The translations under genes and the position numbers were made by a program. This document shows, piece after piece, positions 1 through 8,241 of a stretch of 35,372 nt of DNA. Positions within the stretch are counted from its first letter, which is position 1; each line of letters opens with the position of its first letter. This stretch comes from Glycomyces luteolus (GTDB taxonomy: Bacteria; Actinomycetota; Actinomycetes; Mycobacteriales; Micromonosporaceae), in NCBI RefSeq assembly GCF_027622875.1, contig NZ_JAPZVP010000030.1:1-35372 (forward strand), given 5' to 3'. Under the pieces are notes generated by a model. The model ran no database searches. It was not told the DNA's origin and saw only the letters and a program-made list of their open reading frames with translations.

Positions 1-1
1 C

Positions 2-115
2 GCGGAACTCAAGAAGTGGCGCATCCTGCGGAAACTCCGCTGCGACCCACACCGGGCCACCCAAATCGCCCGCGCCATCGCCACTCTCAACTACCAAGAG
101 CGCCAATCAGGATGA
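2..115 (+). pseudogene. C-terminal end of a DDE (IS5-like) transposase, cut by the window edge
   Basis: The window opens inside a reading frame whose last 37 residues begin AELKKWRILRKLRCDPHRAT and end with TGA at 113-115. The pattern 'AELKxWRILRKxRCxPxRAT' is typical of the C-terminus of IS5-group DDE transposases found widely in actinomycetes. Only the tail is visible, so catalytic residues, the left IS end and intactness cannot be judged; the element may be complete outside the window. A short hairpin follows directly. The family call rests on this tail alone. Confidence 0.6.
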
Positions 116-133
116 GAACACCTCAGTGTGTTC
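116..133. repeat. Short inverted repeat just after the transposase stop
   Basis: GAACAC (116-121) and GTGTTC (128-133) are perfect 6-bp arms around the loop CTCAGT. It lies one base after the transposase stop, so it may be a transcript-end hairpin or part of the IS right end. There is no T-tract, and the true IS boundary cannot be fixed without the left end. Confidence 0.4.
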
Positions 134-599
134 ACGGTGAGCGTGTAGCCCATTGACATCGGTTCTGCTCTCTTTCCTGGTAAGGGAAGGTGGAAAACCT
201 GCGATGCCACAAGATCAGTGTGGTCGCTAGTATCTGCTTCGGAACTGGAGCCCAGGCCTCAAGGCTCCTGTGAGCAGGCCCTTCCACGATTCGTTTCCCG
301 GTTTTTACCCGGGTAGCTCCACGGTAGACGGCAAGCGATACCCGTACGGCGATATGCTCGAGTGTCAGATTCCCGACCTGGCATCGAAATCAGCTCGAGT
401 CAAGCATCTCTCCGATACAGAGCAACGACGGCGGCCAGAGCACACCGAGGTGGCCACCGAAGGGTCGACGCGTGCCGCGATCGACCGGCGGGTGACAGCC
501 GCGTGAAATCGATGTGGCCGTCGTCGGTGAGCATGACGAATCCACCGTCGAGGACGGGCCCGCGCCAACATGGTCCGGGTGACGATCTCCGAGAGGCGC
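134..599. other. Gene-poor flank of the transposase, probably decayed DNA
   Basis: About 470 bases without a convincing gene. Short open frames exist on both strands, but none has a good ribosome-binding site or a recognisable product. On the minus strand, bases 600 to about 400 read as protein-like stretches in two different frames (one carries LARARP, the next FVMLTDDGHIDF), as expected of an old, frameshifted gene remnant. I could not identify the parent. The base composition is less GC-biased than the neighbouring genes. Confidence 0.4.
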
Positions 600-1214
600 T
601 TACCTGGCCGCGGGCGATTCGGCTCGATCGCCCAGTTTGGGCTTGGCGCGGATGTGGGCGCGTTCGCCCTGCCTGCCTATGAGGCTGAGGAATTCGACCG
701 GTCCGGCGCTGGTCGCGCCGAACCAGTGCGGAGTGCGGGTGTCGAATTCCGCGGCCTCGCCGGGTTTGAGCCTGAGGTCGTGCTCGCCGAGCACGAGGCG
801 CAGCGTGCCGTTGAGGACGTAGGCCCAGTCGAAGCCCTCGTGGGTCCGCAGCTGCGGCACTGCCGCATCGTCCCCGGTCGGCAGGATGAACTTGTACGCC
901 TGGATGCCGCCGGGCCTGCGGGTGAGGGGCAGGATCACCGCGCCGTCCGCGCCCGCGACGGGCCGCAGATTCACGCGCGGGTCGCCTGTGGGCGGGGCGT
1001 CCACGAGCTCGTCGATCGTCACCCCGTGGACCCGCGCGAGCGGCAGCAGCTGCTCCAGGGTCGGTCTGCGCAGCCCCGATTCGAGTCTGGAGAGCGTGCT
1101 GGCGGAGATCCCCGTCAGTGCGGCGAGGTCGGCCAGCGTGACCTCCCTGCGCAGTCGCAGGCGCTTGAGGCGTGGTCCGACGGCGTCGAGGGTCTGGTCG
1201 AGATCTGCTTCCAT
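600..1214 (-). CDS. XRE-family transcriptional regulator with C-terminal cupin domain
   Basis: A 204-residue DNA-binding repressor or sensor. Residues about 12-65 form an XRE/Cro helix-turn-helix (LADLAALTGISASTLSRLES is the core). Residues about 110-190 form a cupin barrel with the typical run 'HEGFDWAYVLNGTLRLVLGE..LKPGEAAEFDTRTPHWF'. This HTH-cupin architecture usually controls a neighbouring metabolic or efflux gene and senses a small ligand in the cupin. The start is the ATG at 1214; longer upstream extensions are arginine-rich non-coding sequence. The gene is divergent from a methyltransferase at 1304, with an inverted repeat (TTGCC-ATTC-GGCAA) in the 89-bp gap as probable operator. The ligand is unknown. 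Confidence 0.88.
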   Translation of the reverse strand: MEADLDQTLDAVGPRLKRLRLRREVTLADLAALTGISASTLSRLESGLRRPTLEQLLPLARVHGVTIDELVDAPPTGDPRVNLRPVAGADGAVILPLTRRPGGIQAYKFILPTGDDAAVPQLRTHEGFDWAYVLNGTLRLVLGEHDLRLKPGEAAEFDTRTPHWFGATSAGPVEFLSLIGRQGERAHIRAKPKLGDRAESPAAR

Positions 1215-1223
1215 CCCTTCATT

Positions 1224-1237
1224 TTGCCATTCGGCAA
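1224..1237. promoter_or_regulatory. Inverted repeat between XRE-cupin regulator and methyltransferase
   Basis: TTGCC-ATTC-GGCAA (1224-1237) lies 10 bp before the regulator start and 66 bp before the divergent methyltransferase. Position and symmetry fit an autoregulatory XRE operator. Assignment to this regulator is an inference. Confidence 0.45.
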
Positions 1238-1303
1238 CATCGTTTGCACATCTGATCGCCGACCCGTCAGGATCGACCGGCACAAGCGAGTGAAGGGACC
1301 GAC

Positions 1304-1924
1304 ATGGCCGATGCGCCGACGCACGAGTTCGACAAGGACTACTGGGAACGGCACTGGGAGCAGCGCCACGGTGCGGAGAATCGCGCGCCGCATCCCTACC
1401 TCGCCCGCGAGACGGCCGGCCTCGAGCCGGGCACGGCACTCGACGCCGGTTGCGGGACGGGAACCGAGGCCCTCTGGCTGGCCGCGCGCGGCTGGCAGGT
1501 GACCGGCGCCGACATCGCCGCCCACGCGCTCGACCGCGCCGCCGAACACGCGGCGAACCTGCCGAAGTCCATTAGCGCGCAATGGATCGAGGCGGACCTG
1601 ACGACATGGGAACCGGGACGCCGGTTCGACCTCGTCACCACCGCCTACGCGCACCCCGCGATGGCGCAACTCGACTTCTACCGACGCCTCGCGACCTGGA
1701 TCGCCCCCGGCGGCACGCTGCTCATCGTCGGCCACCTCCACACCGCTACGGCCTGCGGCGATCATCCTCCGGCGGAAGCCGCCGCCACCCTCGCGGACAT
1801 CACCGCGAGCGTCGCGCCCTTGCGCATCGAGACCGCCGAGGAGCACACGCGCACGATCAACGGCCCCGGCGGCCACGGCCATGTCCTGCGCGACGCCGTC
1901 GTCCGCGCCACCCGGCCGCTCTGA
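1304..1924 (+). CDS. Class I SAM-dependent methyltransferase
   Basis: A 206-residue cytosolic methyltransferase with a Rossmann fold. Motif I is LDAGCGTGTEALWLAARG at about residues 45-63, followed by the acidic end of strand 2 (VTGADIA) and motif IV-like 'FDLVTTAYAHP' with a later 'WIAPGGTLLIVGH' motif. The N-terminal 'FDKDYWERHWEQRHG' resembles small-molecule methyltransferases of the thiopurine/tellurite-resistance type; the substrate cannot be read from the sequence. The ATG at 1304 has an upstream GAAGGGA. It is divergent from the XRE-cupin gene and lies 67 bp before an exporter on the same strand, so the two may form one detoxification operon. Confidence 0.87.
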   Translation: MADAPTHEFDKDYWERHWEQRHGAENRAPHPYLARETAGLEPGTALDAGCGTGTEALWLAARGWQVTGADIAAHALDRAAEHAANLPKSISAQWIEADLTTWEPGRRFDLVTTAYAHPAMAQLDFYRRLATWIAPGGTLLIVGHLHTATACGDHPPAEAAATLADITASVAPLRIETAEEHTRTINGPGGHGHVLRDAVVRATRPL

Positions 1925-1991
1925 CACGTCGCCCATACACGGCGATTGCCGCACGCGAGATCGCCGAACGTACACGCCCCGAAAGGAAACC

Positions 1992-3545
1992 ATGAACTCG
2001 ATGCCGACCGCGACCGCCGACCCGGTCATCCACGACCCGCGCCGCCGCCGCAGTGTCCTCATCGGAGTCTGCATAGCGCTCATGGCGGTCATCGCCTCGG
2101 TGTCCGGCCTGAACGTCGCCCAGCCGCAGATCGCCGTCGCCTTCGACGCCTCACAGGGCGACGTCCTGTGGATGATCAACCTCTACACCGTCACCCTGGC
2201 CGCGCTCCTGCTCCCGCTCGGCGCGGTCGGCGACCGCTGGGGCCGCAGACCGGTCCTACTCGCGGGCCTGGCCGTCTTCGGCGTCGCGAGCGCCGCAGCG
2301 GGTCTGGCCCCCACCACCGAGGTCATGATCGCCGCGCGGTTCCTCTCAGGCGTCGGCGCGGCGATGATCATGCCGGTCACGCTCTCCGTCATCACCGCGA
2401 CCTTCCCCGATACGGAGCGCGCCAAGGCGATCGGAGTGTGGACCGCCGTCGCAGGCGGCGGGGGGATCCTCGGGATGTACCTCTCGGCCCTCCTTGTCGA
2501 CGTCGCGAGCTGGCGTTGGCTCTTCGTGCTGCCGGTCGGCCTCGTCATCGCCGCCGCCGCGGTCGCGCTCCAGGCCGTCCCGAACTCGCGGGAGACGGCG
2601 ACCCACCGCTTCGACCTGATCGGCTCGCTGGCGTCCGTGGTCGCCGTCGTCGCCTTCATCCTCGCCCTCCATGAAGGGCCCGAGCAGGGTTGGACCGCCT
2701 CCGTGACGCTGGTGAGCCTCCTGGTGGGCGCCCTCGGCACGATCGGGTTCGCGGCATGGGAACTGCGTCACCCGGCTCCGCTGCTCGACGTCCGGCTGTT
2801 CGGGGAACGGGGCCTCGCCAGCGGCTCGGTGGTGCTCCTCGCCGTGTTCGGCGTGCAGGCCGGGATCTTCGTCGTCCTCTTCCCGTACTTCCAGACCGTT
2901 CTCGGCTGGTCCGGCCTGGTCGCCACACTCGCGCTCATGCCCATGGCGGTCCTGATGATGGCCGCCTCGGGACTCGCTCCGCGACTTGCCGCGCGCATCG
3001 GTGCCCGGTCGACCATGGCCGCCGGGATCGCCCTGGGCGGGTTGGGGCTCGCACTCATGGCGGTCCTCGTCTCAGTCGAAGGCGGCTACCTCTCGGTCCT
3101 GCCGGGAATGGCGGCCATGGGGCTCGGCATGGGCCTGTCGATGACCCCGTCCACCGAGGCCATCACCTCGTCGCTCCCTCGCGAGCGGCAGGGCGTCGCC
3201 TCCGCGCTCAACGACGTCGCCAGGGAGCTCGGCACGGCTTTCGGCGTCGCCCTGCTCGGAGCGGTCCTCACCGCCGGGTACGGCCGGGCGATCGAATCGC
3301 GCCTCGACGGCGTTCCGGCCGCAGCCGCGGCCGACGCGCGCAGCGGCATCGCCGGCGCGCTCGCGAACGCTGACGGCACGTCGGATGCGGCGGCGCTGAT
3401 CCGATCCGCCCAGGAGTCCTTCGTCCACGGCTGGCGCCAAGCGATGTGGACCGGAGTCGTCGTGATGGCGCTGCTGCTGGCCTACGTCATCCTGCGGGGC
3501 CCGCGGCGAACAGATGCGCGCCAGCCGGAACCGGAAGGCGTCTGA
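1992..3545 (+). CDS. MFS multidrug exporter, DHA2 (14-TM, EmrB/QacA) family
   Basis: A 517-residue proton-driven exporter. It has about 14 hydrophobic segments, the motif A loop GDRWGRRPVLLAGL between TM2 and TM3, and the DHA2-typical 'LNVAQPQIAVAF' at the end of TM1 (motif D1). A central soluble stretch ends with 'ELRHPAPLLDVRLF', also usual in this family. The start is the ATG at 1992 behind GAAAGGAAACC; the open frame continues upstream but overlaps the methyltransferase end. It probably shares a transcript with the methyltransferase and answers to the XRE-cupin regulator. Substrates are unknown; a drug or own-metabolite exporter is likely. Confidence 0.9.
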   Translation: MNSMPTATADPVIHDPRRRRSVLIGVCIALMAVIASVSGLNVAQPQIAVAFDASQGDVLWMINLYTVTLAALLLPLGAVGDRWGRRPVLLAGLAVFGVASAAAGLAPTTEVMIAARFLSGVGAAMIMPVTLSVITATFPDTERAKAIGVWTAVAGGGGILGMYLSALLVDVASWRWLFVLPVGLVIAAAAVALQAVPNSRETATHRFDLIGSLASVVAVVAFILALHEGPEQGWTASVTLVSLLVGALGTIGFAAWELRHPAPLLDVRLFGERGLASGSVVLLAVFGVQAGIFVVLFPYFQTVLGWSGLVATLALMPMAVLMMAASGLAPRLAARIGARSTMAAGIALGGLGLALMAVLVSVEGGYLSVLPGMAAMGLGMGLSMTPSTEAITSSLPRERQGVASALNDVARELGTAFGVALLGAVLTAGYGRAIESRLDGVPAAAAADARSGIAGALANADGTSDAAALIRSAQESFVHGWRQAMWTGVVVMALLLAYVILRGPRRTDARQPEPEGV

Positions 3546-3654
3546 TGACGAGCACGACCCGGCCGGGACCCGGCTGCTCACCGCACCGCTGGTCCGTGGT
3601 CTCCAGTCCCGTGGATACGAGCCGAAGATCCGCGGTGCCCCGCGCGGACCGCTG

Positions 3655-4047
3655 TCATAACCGGTTGCGCTGGCCGTCGCCGGCGTCCTCGGCGGCAGTG
3701 GGCGGGGCGTCGGCAAGTTCGGCGGCCCACCGCCGCGACCACTCGATGACCGGACCGAGGGACTCGCGGGCGTCGTGGCCGAGCGGGGTGAGGGTGTAGC
3801 TGCCGTCGTGCAGCACCTCGGCGAGCCGAGCCTCTTGGAGCTCCGTGAGCCGTTGCTGCAGGACGCTTGAGGACATGCCGTCGCAGCGCCGCTGCAGGAG
3901 CCGGAAGCCGAGCGGCTCGTTCCCCAGCTCCCAGATGATGCGCAGCGTCCAGCGGCGCCCGAACAGGTCCAGTGCCGCCATCAACGATCGTCCCGTGGTG
4001 GAACCGCGGACCGGCCGGCCCGGCATGGGCGTGGGCGACGCGTTCAT
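3655..4047 (-). CDS. HxlR-family winged-helix transcriptional regulator
   Basis: A 130-residue HxlR/MarR-like regulator. The family signature runs through 'MAALDLFGRRWTLRIIWELGN', 'GFRLLQRRCDGMSSSVLQQRL', 'LQEARLAEV' and 'YTLTPLGHDARESLGPVIEW', i.e. helix-turn-helix plus wing. The chosen ATG at 4047 has GGAGAG on the minus strand; an upstream in-frame ATG at 4104 would add 19 arginine-rich residues and run through the first operator-like palindrome. The gene is divergent from a DUF1330 gene, with two palindromes between them. Unlike redox-sensing HxlR proteins it has a single cysteine (in RRCDGM), so a one-cysteine switch remains possible. Confidence 0.9.
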   Translation of the reverse strand: MNASPTPMPGRPVRGSTTGRSLMAALDLFGRRWTLRIIWELGNEPLGFRLLQRRCDGMSSSVLQQRLTELQEARLAEVLHDGSYTLTPLGHDARESLGPVIEWSRRWAAELADAPPTAAEDAGDGQRNRL

Positions 4048-4069
4048 GACTCTCCGTCGACTCTTGTGC

Positions 4070-4082
4070 TTCGGATTCCGAA
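4070..4082. promoter_or_regulatory. HxlR operator candidate 1
   Basis: TTCGGA-T-TCCGAA is a perfect 6-bp inverted repeat around one base. It is preceded by GTGC, so the left half GTGCTTCGGA is identical to the left half of operator candidate 2. It lies 22 bp upstream of the HxlR start. Confidence 0.6.
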
Positions 4083-4105
4083 ACGGTAGTCTCTCACATC
4101 GCACA

Positions 4106-4126
4106 GTGCTTCGGAATTCGAAGCAC
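4106..4126. promoter_or_regulatory. HxlR operator candidate 2
   Basis: The arms GTGCTTCG (4106-4113) and CGAAGCAC (4119-4126) form a perfect inverted repeat with a GAATT centre. Its start is exactly 40 bp from the matching GTGCTTCGGA at 4066, about four helical turns, so two dimers would sit on the same DNA face. It lies 22 bp upstream of the DUF1330 start and would occlude that promoter. Confidence 0.65.
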
Positions 4127-4148
4127 TCATCACGACACTGGAGGTTCC

Positions 4149-4445
4149 ATGCCCAAGGGCTACTGGGTCAGCGTCTACCCCGTCATCGATGACCCCGAGA
4201 GGCTTGATGTCTACAACGAACTGGCCGGTATGGCCGTCAAGGCCGCAGGCGGGCGGGTGCTCGCCGGCATCGGCGGCCGGGTCGTCGCACACGAAGCCGG
4301 CATCGCCGAGCGCGTCGTCCTGATCGAGTTCGACAGCTTCGAGCAGGCGGCCGCCGCATACGAGAGCGCGGTCTACCGGAAGGCGCTGGCCGAACTGCCT
4401 GACGGCTTCGAGCGCGACTTCCGCATCATCGAAGGCCGCGACTGA
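4149..4445 (+). CDS. DUF1330 (dimeric alpha/beta barrel) protein
   Basis: A 98-residue small cytosolic protein that matches DUF1330: 'GYWVSVYPVIDDPERLDVYNEL', the glycine-rich 'GGRVLAGIGGRVVAHE', 'ERVVLIEFDSFEQAAAAYES' and 'FERDFRIIEG'. Members are ferredoxin-like dimers related to the ABM/EthD group, without a settled reaction. The ATG at 4149 has a GGAGG box 5 bp upstream. It is divergent from, and probably repressed by, the HxlR regulator, and no other gene follows on its strand for 500 bp, so it looks like a single-gene unit. Confidence 0.85.
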   Translation: MPKGYWVSVYPVIDDPERLDVYNELAGMAVKAAGGRVLAGIGGRVVAHEAGIAERVVLIEFDSFEQAAAAYESAVYRKALAELPDGFERDFRIIEGRD

Positions 4446-4945
4446 CGATCGAGGCTGCGTCGGCGTCGAACGCGAAGCCGACTGGCCCGGTAAGCCTCCG
4501 GCCAGATCCTGTTGCAGCGCAGCAGATTCAGTCGGAGGCTTCCTCAATTCTCAAACAGGGCCGGGGGTTCGTCGGCGCGGCGCCGCACCGACATGTTGCG
4601 GATCTACGGGCGACTCGCCAAGGTTCACAATTGACGCTGAAGGGCAGCTTCCGGTGGGGCTGCCCTGCTCACATGGCGGTCCCGAACCTGCCGTGGAAGC
4701 CATTCGCCGCGGTTCGTCTGGGCCGGATGACGACTGCTGAGACGGTCGACCTACTGCCTGAAGTCCACCCGCATCCGAGACCTACGCGCCGGCAGCGGGA
4801 TTTCTTGTCGCCACGAGGCCGCCGGACGGCCTGTGACTGCCGACATGCGGGCATCGCGTGAGGCGAACGTCCGCGATGAATACACTGGTCGCGAATGTCC
4901 CCCGAGACGCGGCGGGCGTCCGCAGCACGCAGAGGGATCCACGGC
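4446..4945. other. 500-bp intergenic stretch with two hairpins
   Basis: No convincing gene. It holds a long-loop inverted repeat, AAGCCTCCG (4492-4500) with CGGAGGCTT (4533-4541), and a hairpin GGGCAGC (4642-4648) with GCTGCCC (4659-4665). Either may end the DUF1330 transcript, but neither has a T-tract. A TTG-started 76-codon frame at 4631 was judged non-coding because it has no ribosome-binding site and an arginine/histidine-rich tail. Confidence 0.4.
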
Positions 4946-5977
4946 ATGGCAACACGCAAGACCCTGCTCTCCATGGCGGCCGACTCCTGGCCCGTCGCCA
5001 AGGAGGAGCTCCTCCGCCACGTCGAGGACGCCGTCGAGGTCCGGCGGGTCGGCGAGGAGTCCGCCGTCATCGAGACCGCGCACTCGACCGCCAAGGACCT
5101 CGCCCTCCTCGCACGGCAGGCCCCGCTCGTCTTCCCCAGGCACCTCACCAACGTCGTCGCCGAATACGACCACGCCACCACCGGACTCGACACGGTCATC
5201 GACTTCCTCGACACCGCGATCCGGGAGTACGGCACCGCCGAAGTCTCCCTGCAGATCTGGCAGAGCGGCAAGACCACCTACAAGTTCAGCCGACACGACG
5301 CCTGGGAACGGGCCGCCCAGGTCCTCACCGACCGCGGCTACCAGGTCACCCGCACCGGCAGCCCCGTCGCCGTCTCCATCTGCTTCACCCCCAAGACCGC
5401 GATCGTCGGCGTCAACCGCGTCGCCGACAGCCTCTCCTCCTGGCCCGGCGGCGAGGTGCGCCTCTCCAAAACCCCCGACCAGGTCTCCCGCGCCGAATTC
5501 AAACTCGAAGAGCTCTTCAAAGCCCACCCGATCGACGACGGGATCGAACCCAAGGGCACCGCCCTCGACTACGGCGCCGCGCCCGGCGGCTGGACCCGCA
5601 TCCTCGCCCAACGCGGCTACCGCACCACCGCGGTCGACCCCGGCGACCTCGACCCGCGCGTCCTGCAACTCCCCGGCGTCGTCCACGAGCGCACCACCGC
5701 CGGCAACTTCCTCCGCGAGACCCGGGACCGGTTCGACCTCCTCGTCAACGACATGAAGATGAGCCCCGACCGCTCCAGCCGACTCATGGTCGACTCCGCC
5801 CGGCTCCTCAAGCCCTTCGGCGTCGCCGTCACGACGCTCAAGACCGGCGCCCACCATGTGCTCGAGCAGATCGACGAGTCCTTCGCGATCCTCGGCGCCG
5901 CATACGACATCGAGTTCGCAAGGCAGCTCCGGCACAACCGCAACGAACTCACGGTGGTACTCCGCCGCTTCGACTGA
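4946..5977 (+). CDS. FtsJ/RlmM-like RNA 2'-O-methyltransferase
   Basis: A 343-residue SAM-dependent enzyme with an N-terminal half that may bind RNA (THUMP-like, residues about 1-160) and a C-terminal FtsJ/RrmJ domain. The FtsJ K-D-K-E catalytic tetrad is visible: Lys in 'SRAEFKLEELF', Asp in 'LLVNDMKMSPD', Lys in 'TTLKTGAHH' and Glu in 'HNRNELTVVLRR'. The SAM-binding motif is LDYGAAPGGWTRIL. This layout matches RlmM, which methylates the ribose of a 23S rRNA cytidine in E. coli; the true RNA target here is unknown. The ATG at 4946 has AGAGGGA 9 bp upstream; an ATG at 4895 is possible but lacks a ribosome-binding site. It stands alone on its strand. Confidence 0.85.
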   Translation: MATRKTLLSMAADSWPVAKEELLRHVEDAVEVRRVGEESAVIETAHSTAKDLALLARQAPLVFPRHLTNVVAEYDHATTGLDTVIDFLDTAIREYGTAEVSLQIWQSGKTTYKFSRHDAWERAAQVLTDRGYQVTRTGSPVAVSICFTPKTAIVGVNRVADSLSSWPGGEVRLSKTPDQVSRAEFKLEELFKAHPIDDGIEPKGTALDYGAAPGGWTRILAQRGYRTTAVDPGDLDPRVLQLPGVVHERTTAGNFLRETRDRFDLLVNDMKMSPDRSSRLMVDSARLLKPFGVAVTTLKTGAHHVLEQIDESFAILGAAYDIEFARQLRHNRNELTVVLRRFD

Positions 5978-6099
5978 CCCCGAACACCGACTGCGGAGCC
6001 TGGCTCGAATTGGGGATTTAGGCGGCGGCCCGTCATGACAGAGTCGTGACGGGGGGTTCTAGCGTTGCGAATCCTATCGCCGAACTCAGGAGCCGTCGC

Positions 6100-8139
6100 A
6101 TGAAGCCACTCCGCGATGACGAACCGCGGGAGATCGGGCCCTACCGGGTCCTCGCCGAACTCGGCGAGGGAGGCATGGGCCGCGTCCTCCTCGCCGCCGC
6201 AGGCGACGGACAACTGGTGGCGCTCAAGGTCATGCGCCCCCACCTCCTCCACGACGCCCAGTTCCGCTACCGCTTCCGCCGCGAGGTCATCACCTCCCGC
6301 GAAGTCGCCGCCAGCCGCTGGACCGCCGCCGTCCTCGGCTCGGACGAGCACGCCCCCGAGCCCTGGCTCGCCTCCGAGTTCTTCCACGGCCCCACCCTCG
6401 CCGAAGCCCTGATCGCCAACGGGCCCTTGGGCGAAGCCTCCACGAGGCGCCTCATGCACGGGCTCGCCGCCGCGCTGGCCGAGATCCACTCCTACGGGGT
6501 GGTCCACCGGGACCTGAAGCCCTCCAATGTGATCCTCACGGATGACGGTGTGCGCCTCATCGATTTCGGCATCGCGCGCGTCACCGAGGAGGCCGGGGGC
6601 GAGGCTTCGATCACGCAGACGGGTGCGCTCATCGGCGCGCCTGCGTACATGTCGCCCGAGCAGGTCGCGCGGCAGGCCATCGGCCCCGCCTCGGACCTGT
6701 TCTCCTTGGGCACCACTGTGATCACCGCGGGCACGGGCGCGAATCCGTTCGATGCCGAAGCGCTGTACGAGATCATGAACCGGGTCGTCAACGGCGACCC
6801 CGGCCTGGAACGCCTGCCCGAGGCGCTGCGGTACCTGGTCGAGCCCTGTATGCGGAAGCAGCCCGAACAGCGGGTCAGCGCCGCTGAACTGGTGCTGCGC
6901 ATCGGCGAGCCGCTCGCCGCGCCGTGGCCGCCCGCCGTCGCGGCGCTCGAGCAGCGCCAGCGCGCCGAGGTCGCCGATCTGGCGCGGCGTCACGGCTGGG
7001 ACACGCTGGTGCGCCCTGACCGGACGGTGGTGATGTTCGGTCCGGGCGTGGTTCCCGCGCAGGTGCAGTCGGGGCCGCCCGAGACGACGATCAGCTATTC
7101 GCCTGAGCCGCCGTATATGTCGGCGCCGCAGGGGTATTCGCCCGTGCCGACCGTGAGCCCGGGGTACGCGCCGGTGAATCCGGGCTATGCGCCTGCGCCG
7201 CCGGGCGGGCCGGTGCTGCCTCCGGGTGGTCCGTATCTGCCGCAGCAGGGTCCGAAGCAGGACCGGACGGTCTTGTACGCGGTGCTCGCGGTGCTGGCCG
7301 TGGTGGTCATCGCGTTGATCGTGGTGCTCCCGAATCTGGGCGGGGACGGCGGCGAGGACCCGGAGCTGACGCTGAGTGACGGGGCGTCGTCGGACGGGGC
7401 CGCTGATGATGCGGGTCTGGGCGGTGAGGAGACCGATCCGGTCGAGACCGAGACGGACCCGGTCGCCGCCGCGGTGGTGGGGGACTGCTTCTGGGATTAC
7501 GGCGATGAGACCACGGCGGATCTCGAGCCCTCGTATTGCGAGGACGGGAGTTTCGAGGTGGTGGAGGTCTTCGAAGGCACGACGGACCTGTCCTCGTGCG
7601 ATGCGGTCGATGACGTGACGACGAGTGTCTCGTCGTCGGCGGGGGACCTGGTGCTGTGCCTGAGTTACCTGCACCCCAACGGGGAGGCGTATCACGCGGA
7701 GGTCGGCGAGTGCGTGTTCGGTCCGAACGACAGCGTCTCGCAGTGGTATCCGATCGACTGCCAGGAGGGCGCGTTCGAGGTGCTGGAGCGCCTTGAGGGC
7801 GTGAGCGATCCGGCGTCCTGCGCTGGGTCGGTGTACTACAACCAGAACTACACGTTCACCACTTCGCAGTCCTATCTGGATGTAGTGCTGTGCTTGAGCA
7901 TGATCTATCCGGACGACATGGGGTATGCGACGCAGGACGACTGCATGTCGATGAGCGGTGATCCGGATGCGGGGACGGCGCTGTTCACGTTCGCGGACTG
8001 CGACAGCGCGAACACGTATGTCACGGGCCGCGTCGACGAGTACGAGAACTTGGACTGGTGCGGGGACGACGGCTGGAGCACGTGGATGAGCACGGACTTC
8101 CCGGAGCACGCGTACACGGTCTGCTGGCGGTACCTCTAA
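6100..8139 (+). CDS. Membrane Ser/Thr protein kinase with three extracellular LppU-like cysteine repeats
   Basis: A 679-residue PknB-type (Hanks) kinase. The cytosolic catalytic domain spans about 15-275: Gly loop GEGGMG (22-27), Lys43 in VALKV, HRDLKPSN with catalytic Asp138, DFG at 155-157 and the activation-segment end 'APAYMSPE' (Glu187). A proline/tyrosine linker with PGYAP repeats follows (about 320-387), then one TM helix (about 391-413). The outside part has three tandem ~76-residue units whose first cysteines are at 463, 538 and 615; each has four cysteines in the pattern C..C..(SS)C..(VL)C. This resembles the LppU-type actinobacterial domain. The ATG at 6100 follows AGGAG; a GTG at 6046 would be longer without such a site. 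The signal sensed is unknown. Confidence 0.93.
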   Translation: MKPLRDDEPREIGPYRVLAELGEGGMGRVLLAAAGDGQLVALKVMRPHLLHDAQFRYRFRREVITSREVAASRWTAAVLGSDEHAPEPWLASEFFHGPTLAEALIANGPLGEASTRRLMHGLAAALAEIHSYGVVHRDLKPSNVILTDDGVRLIDFGIARVTEEAGGEASITQTGALIGAPAYMSPEQVARQAIGPASDLFSLGTTVITAGTGANPFDAEALYEIMNRVVNGDPGLERLPEALRYLVEPCMRKQPEQRVSAAELVLRIGEPLAAPWPPAVAALEQRQRAEVADLARRHGWDTLVRPDRTVVMFGPGVVPAQVQSGPPETTISYSPEPPYMSAPQGYSPVPTVSPGYAPVNPGYAPAPPGGPVLPPGGPYLPQQGPKQDRTVLYAVLAVLAVVVIALIVVLPNLGGDGGEDPELTLSDGASSDGAADDAGLGGEETDPVETETDPVAAAVVGDCFWDYGDETTADLEPSYCEDGSFEVVEVFEGTTDLSSCDAVDDVTTSVSSSAGDLVLCLSYLHPNGEAYHAEVGECVFGPNDSVSQWYPIDCQEGAFEVLERLEGVSDPASCAGSVYYNQNYTFTTSQSYLDVVLCLSMIYPDDMGYATQDDCMSMSGDPDAGTALFTFADCDSANTYVTGRVDEYENLDWCGDDGWSTWMSTDFPEHAYTVCWRYL

Positions 8140-8241
8140 GTCCGATATGGACTCTCCAGTCCTGCCGATTCCTACAAAACGCTTGGGAGCGTGGGTGATC
8201 CGGTCGCACAGGCCCTGCTCTAGCGCGCGCAAGTGAGTTGG

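Noticed and set aside
4631..4861. A TTG-started 76-codon frame in the 4.4-4.9 kb gap
   Set aside because: It has no ribosome-binding site, and its composition resembles non-coding GC-rich DNA.
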